A DNA stretch of 5,106 bases, from the NCBI GenBank assembly GCA_002348045.1, contig DDYO01000130.1, positions 9,487 through 14,592 of the forward strand, read 5' to 3'. Shown here in pieces: positions 1 through 4,828 of the stretch. Numbering within the stretch: position 1 is the stretch's first letter; the number at the start of each line of letters is the position of its first letter. The notes under the pieces are model-generated. The model made no database searches. It had not been told where the DNA came from and saw only the letters and a program-made list of their open reading frames with translations. Origin of the DNA: Anaerolineales bacterium UBA2232. GTDB taxonomy: Bacteria; Chloroflexota; Anaerolineae; UBA2200. A program made the position numbers and the translations under genes.

Positions 1-351
1 GAGTCCGCTCGCTGCATGGCTCTGGCGGGGGCCGAACTCATCTGTGTCTGTGCCAACTGGGAAAGGCCTCATCAGGCTGCATGGCAAAGCTACGTTCGCA
101 CCCGCGCTTTGGAGAATTCGTGCTTTGTGGCGGCATCCAATCGCATTGGCGAGGAGTACACCTATCAGTTCTTTGGCGCCAGCCTGACGGTGGGCCCGCG
201 GGGCGAGTTGTTGGCGGCCCAGGACGAGGATGTTGAAGGCTACCATGTGATCACGGTTGATCTGGACGAGGTGCGGAGAGCGCGGGAAGAAACGCAACTG
301 CTCCAGCTGCGCCAGCCGCGCAGCTACCGCGAGATCGTGCGCATGTACTAG
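1..351 (+). CDS. Carbon-nitrogen hydrolase (nitrilase superfamily), C-terminal part
   Basis: The frame is open from the first base, so the gene starts before the window; 116 residues are visible, ending at TAG 349-351. The fragment has the family's C-terminal pattern: it opens with E-S-A-R followed by a hydrophobic L-A-G-A-E-L-I stretch, which matches the region just after the catalytic Cys loop (usually PE-x-AR...GA-x-L-I). It continues with N-W, a W...RTRALEN segment, F-V-A-A-S-N-R-I-G, F-F-G-A-S and P-R-G-E-L-L. Family members hydrolyse C-N bonds of amides, carbamoyl compounds or nitriles with a Glu-Lys-Cys triad in the cytoplasm. All three catalytic residues should lie outside the window and cannot be checked, so the substrate (for example N-carbamoylputrescine or an omega-amide) is unknown. 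It converges on the HD gene, with only four bases between the stop codons and no terminator visible. Confidence 0.85.
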   Translation, partial: ESARCMALAGAELICVCANWERPHQAAWQSYVRTRALENSCFVAASNRIGEEYTYQFFGASLTVGPRGELLAAQDEDVEGYHVITVDLDEVRRAREETQLLQLRQPRSYREIVRMY

Positions 352-355
352 CGGC

Positions 356-1204
356 TTACAAGTGATAGTCGTGGACCAGCTTCTTTTCCTCACCAGCAAT
401 GCTCGCCTGCACTTCAATGAAGGGTTCGAGTCCCGAGCCCTGGAGCTTTTCCTTTAGCAGCTCGTCGAGCTGGAAGATGCCAGCCGAATTGGACATGCGA
501 ACCATGAGACGGACGGGCTTGTTCTCACCTCTCTGGATGTCGAGGCTCTCGATGGCAGCGGCCGAGACGGAGTGGATGTTGAGAGTTCCTGATTCAAACG
601 GAATTCGGGACCGGCCCTTGGCCATGTCAAGGGCGTCCGCGACGCGCACGATGCCGGCCTCCAGCGTTAAGGGGCGCCCTCCGGCGCGGTGAGCAATGAT
701 GGCGTGGAGGATCTCCGAGACGATGACCGTGTGGATCGGAACATCATAGAGGCCAGCCAGCAGTTCCCTGGCAATGGGCGCAGCGATGAACAGACTATAG
801 TCCTCGTGGTCATCGCGGTGGATGGACATGCCCACATCGTGCAGCAGGGAAGCCAACACAACAACTACCTCGGCATCATCGTTGTGCAGCCCATACTGCT
901 GGACCACACTGGGCAACACACCCCAATCGACCAACATGCGCAGTAGTCTGAGGGCGATGTTGGCGATGATCTGTACGTGTACTGGTCCGTGATCGGACAT
1001 GTGCAGGCGGTCCACTGCTGTGACGTTGCAGATTCTCCAGAGGGTGTGGAGTTCGACGTGCTCGTTAACACGCGCGACTACTTGACTTAACTTGGGATTG
1101 TGCCGAGTTGGCAGGTGCAGCTCCACCGGCCGTTGCAGGAGCTCGCGCACCGTGATAGCCGGTTCGGATAACTGCGGGTCCGGTATGATTTCTGGCTCAG
1201 ACAT
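356..1204 (-). CDS. HD-domain metal-dependent phosphohydrolase
   Basis: This 282-residue protein has no signal peptide or membrane segment, so it is probably cytoplasmic. A Pro- and Glu-rich N-terminus (about 1-35) is followed by an HD domain at about 65-200. The probable metal ligands are H72 or H76 (in DHGPVH), the HD dyad H122-D123 (in LLHDVG) and D190 (in VADALD). Further histidines at H129, H133, H167 and H172 resemble the extra ligands of two-metal HD phosphodiesterases. Residues about 200-280 form a separate alpha/beta C-terminal region that I cannot name. HD proteins cleave phosphoester bonds of nucleotides or cyclic nucleotides; the substrate here is unknown. The ATG at 1202-1204 is supported by AGGAGGAG six bases upstream. 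It is the last gene of the leftward cluster, 69 bases after rnhA, and its stop is four bases from the convergent nitrilase gene. Confidence 0.85.
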   Translation of the reverse strand: MSEPEIIPDPQLSEPAITVRELLQRPVELHLPTRHNPKLSQVVARVNEHVELHTLWRICNVTAVDRLHMSDHGPVHVQIIANIALRLLRMLVDWGVLPSVVQQYGLHNDDAEVVVVLASLLHDVGMSIHRDDHEDYSLFIAAPIARELLAGLYDVPIHTVIVSEILHAIIAHRAGGRPLTLEAGIVRVADALDMAKGRSRIPFESGTLNIHSVSAAAIESLDIQRGENKPVRLMVRMSNSAGIFQLDELLKEKLQGSGLEPFIEVQASIAGEEKKLVHDYHL

Positions 1205-1210
1205 GGAATG

Positions 1211-1218
1211 CTCCTCCT
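1211..1218 (-). promoter_or_regulatory. Strong Shine-Dalgarno site of the HD gene
   Basis: The minus strand reads AGGAGGAG, six bases before the ATG at 1204. It fixes the start of the HD gene and implies efficient, independent initiation despite the 69-base gap after rnhA. Confidence 0.75.
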
Positions 1219-1229
1219 GGATTCCCCGG

Positions 1230-1250
1230 CAGGACCTAGTCTGGGTCCTG
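1230..1250 (-). other. Perfect 7-bp hairpin between rnhA and the HD gene
   Basis: CAGGACC and GGTCCTG form a perfect 7-bp GC-rich stem around a 7-base loop. It sits in the only sizeable gap between the last two genes, 11 bases upstream of the HD gene's Shine-Dalgarno site. Neither strand has a T-run after it, so it does not look like an intrinsic terminator. An mRNA processing or stability element, or simple chance, are the alternatives. Confidence 0.4.
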
Positions 1251-1273
1251 GAGGTCGTGACGTCAAGTGATGA

Positions 1274-1729
1274 TCAACTAACCAAGCGACGGGAGCGACG
1301 CCGCATGGCCTGCCGCGCCAAACGATCCGCTCGCTCATTGAGGACATGGCCCGCGTGGCCCCGCAGCCAATGCCACTCAACAACGTGGCGTTGGGTTACG
1401 GAATGCAGTTCTTTCCAAAGATCTACGTTCAGCACGGGTTGGCCCCCGGCTCGCCGCCAGCCCCGAGCGATCCAGGTCGGCAGCCACTCGGTAATGCCAA
1501 GGCGGAGGTATTGGGAGTCCGTGTAGAGGTGGACCTGGTGTCGGCCTGACAGCGCTTTGAGCGCAGAGATCGCCGCTTGCAGCTCCATGCGGTTGTTCGT
1601 AGTCCGAGCGTCGCCGCCATAGAGCTCCTGATCGTGATCAGAAAAGCGCAGGATGGCCCCCCATCCACCGGAGCCTGGATTGGGCTCACAGGCCCCATCG
1701 GTGTAGATTTGTACGCTGGGCAGCCCCAT
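1274..1729 (-). CDS. rnhA: Ribonuclease HI
   Basis: RNase HI cuts the RNA strand of RNA-DNA hybrids, removing R-loops and primers in the cytoplasm. From the chosen ATG the protein has 151 residues; E. coli RNase HI has 155. All catalytic residues are present, each shifted by +1 from E. coli: D11 (Y-T-D-G-A), E49 (N-N-R-M-E), D71 (Y-T-D-S), H125 (R-G-H) and D135 (E-R-A-D). The basic, Trp-containing handle region (about 82-97, W-I-A-R-G-W-R-R) is kept. The frame is open back to an ATG at 1792, but that start would overlap the HAD gene by 59 bases and add 21 residues unlike the family. The ATG at 1727-1729 lies four bases after the HAD stop, immediately before the first beta strand. Its ribosome site is weak (GAGGG too close, AAGGG 11 bases away), which suggests coupling to HAD translation. 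The C-terminus is Arg-rich. Confidence 0.95.
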   Translation of the reverse strand: MGLPSVQIYTDGACEPNPGSGGWGAILRFSDHDQELYGGDARTTNNRMELQAAISALKALSGRHQVHLYTDSQYLRLGITEWLPTWIARGWRRAGGQPVLNVDLWKELHSVTQRHVVEWHWLRGHAGHVLNERADRLARQAMRRRSRRLVS

Positions 1730-1733
1730 GCCC

Positions 1734-2426
1734 TCAGGCGCCCTTGACCAGCGGGACCACTTGCTCCAGTGAGGATATCCGCTGGAGGTCACGGTAAGCG
1801 GCGGGCAGGTTCGACCACTTCTCGGGCCTGCGTACCACCCAGAGGCTGGTTAGGCCCAGCTGCTGGGCGGCCAGAACGTTCTGGGGCAGGTCATCCACGA
1901 AGATGGCCTCGTGGGCTGGCACTCCAAAGCTGCGTAGGCCAAGGGTAAAGATTTCGGCGTCGGGCTTCCGCAGGCCAACCTGTGCCGAAACCACAAAGCT
2001 TTCAAAGTACTGGTGGATGTTCAGCAACTGCAGGAGGCGTTCCAGGTGTAACCAGGCGTTGGAAATCACCCCAAGGTGGCAACTGCCGTGCAACGCGATG
2101 AGAGTGGTAAGAGCATCCTCGTAAACGGCCAATCGCTGGAATAGCCGGTCGGGGTGCCAACCGACAAAAGTCGCAAAGCCATTTTGGTCCAGGCGTGTTC
2201 TCTCGGCCAGAGCCAGCCAGGCCTGTGTCAATCTGTTGGGCTGAGAGCCAGTGTCCCGGGCACGGCCGTAGGCTGACTGCAGGCGGGCGTCAAATCCGGC
2301 GAACAAGGATTCTATAGGCCGGAGCCAGGGATACCCAAGGTCTTGGCCACTCCGGTGTCCATCGAGCCCCATGAGGGTGTTGTAAGCGTCAAAAAAGACT
2401 GCGCGGTAGATGGGTCCTCCTGTCAA
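1734..2426 (-). CDS. HAD-superfamily hydrolase, subfamily IA-like
   Basis: From a TTG at 2424-2426 this is 230 residues. The four HAD motifs are visible: motif I F-F-D-A-Y-N-T-L with nucleophile D13, motif II V-I-S-N (S122), motif III K154 (R-K-P-D) and motif IV V-D-D (D178, D179). The helical cap domain lies between motifs I and II (about 20-105). Motif I has Tyr at position +2 instead of the general-acid Asp of classical HAD phosphatases. The same D-A-Y core occurs in L-2-haloacid dehalogenases, yet motif IV is phosphatase-like. The substrate is therefore open: a small phosphometabolite or a halo-acid. The start is uncertain. AGGAGG lies inside codons 2-4 of the TTG frame and points to ATC at 2409-2411, which would give a protein starting M-Y-R-A-V-F-F-D. 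The first in-frame ATG is after motif I, and an in-frame stop lies at 2448-2450. The stop is four bases before rnhA. Confidence 0.9.
   Translation of the reverse strand: MTGGPIYRAVFFDAYNTLMGLDGHRSGQDLGYPWLRPIESLFAGFDARLQSAYGRARDTGSQPNRLTQAWLALAERTRLDQNGFATFVGWHPDRLFQRLAVYEDALTTLIALHGSCHLGVISNAWLHLERLLQLLNIHQYFESFVVSAQVGLRKPDAEIFTLGLRSFGVPAHEAIFVDDLPQNVLAAQQLGLTSLWVVRRPEKWSNLPAAYRDLQRISSLEQVVPLVKGA
2416..2421 (-). promoter_or_regulatory. Shine-Dalgarno site that conflicts with the TTG start of the HAD gene
   Basis: The minus strand reads AGGAGG at 2421-2416, inside the coding sequence if the TTG at 2426 is the start, and four bases upstream of an in-frame ATC at 2411. The TTG itself has only AGG immediately adjacent upstream. 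The geometry favours initiation at the ATC, or at an ATG lost by one base change. Confidence 0.55.
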
Positions 2427-2486
2427 CCTATCGCAGTGGCGAGATGCCTATCGCTGGTTCCGTCGAAATCCCGTCCTTACGATAGG
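2427..2486. repeat. Three copies of the heptamer CCTATCG upstream of the HAD gene
   Basis: CCTATCGC occurs at 2427-2434 and again at 2447-2454, exactly 20 bases apart, which is about two helical turns. The inverted form CGATAGG lies at 2480-2486, over the last codons of the histidine phosphatase gene. The cluster spans the intergenic gap. It might be an operator, but short repeats like this can arise by chance. Confidence 0.3.
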
Positions 2487-3097
2487 GCACGAAGATGACA
2501 CGTGTCGTTCACTGCGTCAATGTAGAAGGCATCATGTTGCCAGCGGGCAACGTTGATGGCACACGTATCCTGGCCGATGCGCCAGTAGTGGCTGTTGTCC
2601 AGCTGCAACATGGCCAGAAGGATCACGCGGTTCACCACGGTATGGGCAACAACGGCCACATCCTGCCCAGGATGGGCGTCGATAATCTGGTACAGGGCGT
2701 TCATCGCCCTGGTGCGCAAGCGATCCAGGCTCTCGCCCTGAGGAAAAGCAACTTGGTGGGGATCGGTGAGCCACGTGCGGGCCATCTCCGGCCACTCTTT
2801 TTCCACCGCCTGAGGCTCAAGGCCTTGCCAGACGCCAAAGTTCAGGTCGTTAATGCCCTCACATGCCTGGGGCGTCAGGTTCAACTGGTGGCGAGCAATG
2901 GCCTCCGCGGTCTGCACGGCGCGCTGCAGGGGACTGCAGTAGATAGCCGCCAGCGTCCATTCGGCGGCAATTCGCTGGCCTGTGGCCTCCGCCTGGGCCA
3001 GGCCCATCTCATTCAGGGGGATGTCCACCTGCCCACGGATGCGCTCCACCTTGTTCCACATGGTCTGTCCGTGCCGGACGAGGATGATGCGCGTCAA
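2477..3097 (-). CDS. Histidine phosphatase family protein (phosphoglycerate-mutase-like)
   Basis: From the TTG at 3095-3097 the protein has 206 residues, the usual size for small cofactor-independent members of this family. The family transfers phosphate from small phosphomonoesters to an active-site His in the cytoplasm. Visible residues are R8-H9-G10 (L-V-R-H-G-Q-T), R59 in S-P-L-Q-R, and the second His H152 in V-V-A-H-T. The usual general-acid Glu (as in L-R-E-x-x-x-G-x-W-E-G) aligns with D84 in I-N-D-L-N-F-G-V-W-Q-G. That is a conservative but noticeable change, and the following Glu is Gln. The frame is open to 3175, but the longer start would add 26 residues lying inside the aminotransferase gene and unlike the family. 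GGAGGTG six bases before the TTG settles the start. Only one base separates the TTG from the aminotransferase stop, so translation is probably coupled. Alpha-ribazole phosphatase, a phosphoglycerate mutase or a broad phosphatase are all possible. Confidence 0.9.
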   Translation of the reverse strand: MTRIILVRHGQTMWNKVERIRGQVDIPLNEMGLAQAEATGQRIAAEWTLAAIYCSPLQRAVQTAEAIARHQLNLTPQACEGINDLNFGVWQGLEPQAVEKEWPEMARTWLTDPHQVAFPQGESLDRLRTRAMNALYQIIDAHPGQDVAVVAHTVVNRVILLAMLQLDNSHYWRIGQDTCAINVARWQHDAFYIDAVNDTCHLRALS

Positions 3098-3098
3098 T

Positions 3099-3947
3099 CT
3101 ACACACCTCCGCTGGTTGCGCGCCGGAAGCCGGCGAGCAGCTGCTGGGTGATGGGTCCCGGCACACCGTTGGCAATCGTCTGGCCGTCTACGCTTGTGAT
3201 AGCAAGGACCTCCGATGTGGTGCTGGTGAGGAAAAGCTCCTGGCAACCGAACATCTCCTCGACCGTGAAGGCCTCTTGCTGCACAGCCAGTCCCATCTCG
3301 TTGGCCAGCTCAAGGGTGACCAGGCGGGAAATCCCACCCAGGATTCGTTGGTTGCCGGGATGGGTACGCAGGATGCCGTCGATGACGGCGAACATGTTGG
3401 TAGTCGAGCCCTCGGTAACGATGCCATCACGGACCAGAATGGCCTCGTGGGCGCCGCGTTCCCGCGCCTGCTGCTTGGCCAGTACATTGGGCAGGAGCAT
3501 GATGCTCTTGATGTCGCAGCGAGCCCAACGCAGGTCAGGGTGGGTGATGGCAGGGACGCCGCGCTCAAAAGTGTCCGCGGACAGGGGATGCACCGGAAGA
3601 GGCATCACGAACAGGGTGGGGTGCGCCTGAACTGGGAACGGGTGGGAGCGCGGATGCTCCGGACCGCGGGTGTAGCCGATGTAGGCTTCAGCATCATCCA
3701 GGTCATTCAGCGTCCGGACCTGTTCGATGATCTCGGCCAACTGATCCAGATCCGGGATACGGGGCAGGCGAGTGCCCTCGATGCTGTGGTTCAGGCGCTC
3801 CAGGTGCTCCTGCAGGCGAAAAGGCCGCCCGTGATAGAAACGCAAGACCTCGTAGATGCCGTCGGCAAAAAGAAACCCGCGGTCCTCAAGGGGAATGGAG
3901 GCCTTATCCAGGGGCAGGTAGTCGCCATTCAAATAGGCTATGGGCAT
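3099..3947 (-). CDS. dat: Class IV (fold type IV) aminotransferase, probably D-alanine transaminase
   Basis: This cytoplasmic PLP enzyme of 282 residues matches the family length. The N-terminal part holds E-D-R-G-F-L-F-A-D-G-I-Y-E (about 21-33, with Y32) and R51 in E-H-L-E-R-L, expected to bind the PLP phosphate. The catalytic Lys is K147 in C-D-I-K-S. E179 in T-E-G-S should contact the PLP ring nitrogen, and I-L-G-G-I-S-R (202-208) is also typical. R100 and H102 in P-R-S-H-P-F-P match the Arg-x-His carboxylate trap of Bacillus D-amino acid transaminase. This favours D-Ala/D-Glu interconversion over branched-chain aminotransferase or aminodeoxychorismate lyase. The product would feed peptidoglycan D-amino acids. 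The ATG at 3945-3947 has AAGGAG seven bases upstream, and a near-consensus promoter lies 33 bases further up. It is the first gene of the five-gene leftward cluster. Confidence 0.85.
   Translation of the reverse strand: MPIAYLNGDYLPLDKASIPLEDRGFLFADGIYEVLRFYHGRPFRLQEHLERLNHSIEGTRLPRIPDLDQLAEIIEQVRTLNDLDDAEAYIGYTRGPEHPRSHPFPVQAHPTLFVMPLPVHPLSADTFERGVPAITHPDLRWARCDIKSIMLLPNVLAKQQARERGAHEAILVRDGIVTEGSTTNMFAVIDGILRTHPGNQRILGGISRLVTLELANEMGLAVQQEAFTVEEMFGCQELFLTSTTSEVLAITSVDGQTIANGVPGPITQQLLAGFRRATSGGV
3104..3110 (-). promoter_or_regulatory. Shine-Dalgarno site deciding the TTG start of the histidine phosphatase
   Basis: GGAGGTG on the minus strand lies six bases upstream of the TTG at 3097 and inside the last codons of the aminotransferase gene. 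The aminotransferase stop TAG (3101-3099) falls between this site and the start codon, a classic arrangement for translational coupling. Confidence 0.7.
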
Positions 3948-3954
3948 GGGATTT

Positions 3955-3960
3955 CTCCTT
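3955..3960 (-). promoter_or_regulatory. Shine-Dalgarno site of the aminotransferase gene
   Basis: The minus strand reads AAGGAG seven bases before the ATG at 3947, a good match with ordinary spacing. It confirms the start. Confidence 0.75.
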
Positions 3961-3979
3961 CCGCGGCAGTGTGGGATGC

Positions 3980-4008
3980 AGTATAGCGCGGCGTCACTGG
4001 GCTGTCAA
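3980..4008 (-). promoter_or_regulatory. Near-consensus sigma-70-type promoter of the leftward operon
   Basis: On the minus strand a perfect -35 box TTGACA (4008-4003) is followed after 17 bases by the -10 box TATACT (3985-3980), five of six matches to TATAAT. Transcription would start near 3973, giving a leader of about 26 bases before the aminotransferase ATG. No other promoter of this quality is visible within the five-gene cluster, so it probably drives all of it. Confidence 0.8.
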
Positions 4009-4119
4009 CTGGGTGGTGCGAGGGCAGCCCGCGCAGTGGCTACTCCGACTTGCGGCCTCCACTGATCTGGAGTATGGTAGCAGGGCGTGCCGAGCTAAGG
4101 GGTGTACAGCGGCGCCCAC
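4009..4119. other. Intergenic spacer between the two divergent promoters
   Basis: No gene is visible in this 111-base stretch. It contains a nested inverted repeat: an inner stem CTCCA/TGGAG (4057-4061 with 4068-4072, six-base loop) inside an outer pair GCTAC/GTAGC (4039-4043 with 4077-4081). It could be a regulator-binding region for one or both promoters, but nothing identifies a specific factor. Confidence 0.35.
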
Positions 4120-4147
4120 TTGACAGGGCACCATTTCTGGCTAGAAT
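4120..4147 (+). promoter_or_regulatory. Strong promoter of the tRNA-Lys gene
   Basis: TTGACA (4120-4125) and TAGAAT (4142-4147) are separated by 16 bases. The -35 is perfect and the -10 has five of six consensus bases. The predicted start near 4154 gives a leader of about 35 bases before the mature tRNA 5' end, consistent with RNase P processing. Confidence 0.8.
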
Positions 4148-4188
4148 AGTAACCGTTGTCACGGGGAACAGCGCAACAATCCAAGCGT

Positions 4189-4262
4189 GGGCCGCTAGCT
4201 CAATTCGGTAGAGCAACTGACTCTTAATCAGTGGGTTACAGGTTCGAGTCCTGTGCGGCTCA
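4189..4262 (+). tRNA. tRNA-Lys, anticodon CTT
   Basis: The 74-base cloverleaf folds completely. The acceptor stem pairs GGGCCGC (4189-4195) with GCGGCTC (4255-4261), with one G-T wobble. The D stem is GCTC/GAGC (4198-4201 with 4211-4214). The anticodon stem is ACTGA/TCAGT (4216-4220 with 4228-4232) around loop CTCTTAA, which places anticodon CTT at 4223-4225. The T arm is ACAGG-TTCGAGT-CCTGT (4238-4254). The discriminator base is A4262, as in bacterial tRNA-Lys. The next bases are TTG, so CCA is not encoded and must be added after transcription. It reads the AAG codon. A recombinase remnant lies directly downstream, consistent with use of this gene as an integration site. Confidence 0.97.
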
Positions 4263-4276
4263 TTGGAATACTAACA

Positions 4277-4313
4277 GTAGTGGCACAGTGGGCGCCGCCT
4301 ACTACAGGTTTTT
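4277..4313 (+). terminator. Possible intrinsic terminator of the tRNA transcript
   Basis: GTAGTGG (4277-4283) can pair with CTACTAC (4299-4305) in a 7-bp stem with one G-T wobble and a 15-base loop. It is followed after three bases by TTTTT (4309-4313). It begins 14 bases after the tRNA 3' end, the right place for a terminator, but the stem is weak and the T-run short. It would also lie inside the upstream part of the recombinase reading frame, which fits that frame being a relic. Confidence 0.3.
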
Positions 4314-4647
4314 GGTAACACACCTGCAGGAAGGCGGTTTTGCTTTGCCAGGAGCGCATAGCGACCGGCTCATCTTAGTTGAGGTAAGCGATCTGAGCCG
4401 CCATGCAACGGCGTTTCTTGTAGATCGCCAAGCCCGTGGCCTGAGTCTCAGCACGGTCACCTTCTACGCCTCCGCACTGCGAGCGCTGCAGCGTTACCTC
4501 GAGCAGTGGGGCATCTTGGCACCTCGGCGGCTCAAGGTCGAGCACCTGCGCACCCACCTCTTGCGCATCTCCTGGCGTCGTAATGCAGGCACAGTACACG
4601 CGATACGCCGCTTCGGTATCGGTCAGACCATCCAATCGCGACTCTAA
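4288..4647 (+). pseudogene. Tyrosine recombinase/integrase remnant (N-terminal core-binding domain only)
   Basis: The frame is open from 4231, inside the tRNA; the first possible start outside it is a GTG at 4288, giving 119 residues to the TAA at 4647. Neither start has a ribosome site. Residues about 34-92 of the 119 resemble the SAM-like core-binding domain of XerC/phage integrases: D-L-S-R-H-A-T-A-F-L, then R-G-L-S-L-S-T-V-T-F-Y-A-S-A-L-R-A-L-Q-R-Y-L, then L-K-V-E-H-L. The sequence then loses similarity at about 4565. The whole catalytic domain with its R-H-R-Y residues is missing, whereas full-length enzymes have about 300 residues. The location directly after tRNA-Lys is typical of integrating elements, since att sites often overlap a tRNA 3' end. 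It is most likely a decayed piece of such an element, although a short stand-alone DNA-binding protein cannot be excluded. Confidence 0.6.
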
Positions 4648-4828
4648 CTCCGCCGTGTCGGTCTCGGAGCGGGCGCGTCATTGCCGGAAGCCAATCGGCC
4701 AAGTGCGAATCTGTCGTGTCGGCGAGACTACCCTGATGCTGAGGCGGATTCCGTACAGCCTCCGTCAACGCCATTAACATCTCCCCCCTTTGTGAAGGCT
4801 GCCAGTTGCATTTCTGCACACCACATTG
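4648..4828. other. Gene-free stretch, probably decayed sequence
   Basis: I checked all frames and found only short open stretches with no recognisable domain and no good ribosome site. A plus-strand frame at 4583-4777 and a minus-strand frame at 4532-4819 have unnatural composition. The stretch lies between the broken recombinase and the convergent PAP2 gene and is probably remnant DNA from the same lost element. No terminator is evident for PAP2. Confidence 0.45.

Noticed and set aside
423..433. 11-base match (GGTTCGAGTCC) to the T arm of the tRNA-Lys, possible attachment site or tRNA relic
   Set aside because: It lies inside the HD coding sequence, the match does not extend into an acceptor stem, and no other cloverleaf arm is nearby. 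It is probably chance.
1258..1265. Perfect palindrome TGACGTCA as a possible operator
   Set aside because: An 8-base palindrome is expected by chance in a window of this size, and there is no second copy near a promoter.
2421..2426. Perfect -35-like TTGACA on the minus strand at the HAD gene start
   Set aside because: No acceptable -10 box lies 15-19 bases downstream, and the hexamer coincides with codons TTG-ACA.
2495..3151. 218-codon open frame on the plus strand opposite the histidine phosphatase
   Set aside because: Same reason: it is antisense to a clear gene and has no recognisable motif.
2982..3986. Long 334-codon open frame on the plus strand opposite the aminotransferase and phosphatase genes
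   Set aside because: The minus strand here encodes two proteins with intact catalytic motifs and good ribosome sites. The plus-strand translation shows no recognisable domain and is a by-product of GC-rich coding on the other strand.
4231..4287. Extending the recombinase gene to the GTG inside the tRNA
   Set aside because: The first residues would be encoded by the tRNA itself (about 4231-4262), there is no ribosome site, and the added residues do not resemble an integrase N-terminus.
4807..4818. TGCATTTCTGCA stem-loop downstream of PAP2 as a terminator
   Set aside because: The stem has only four pairs and no T-run follows on the minus strand.
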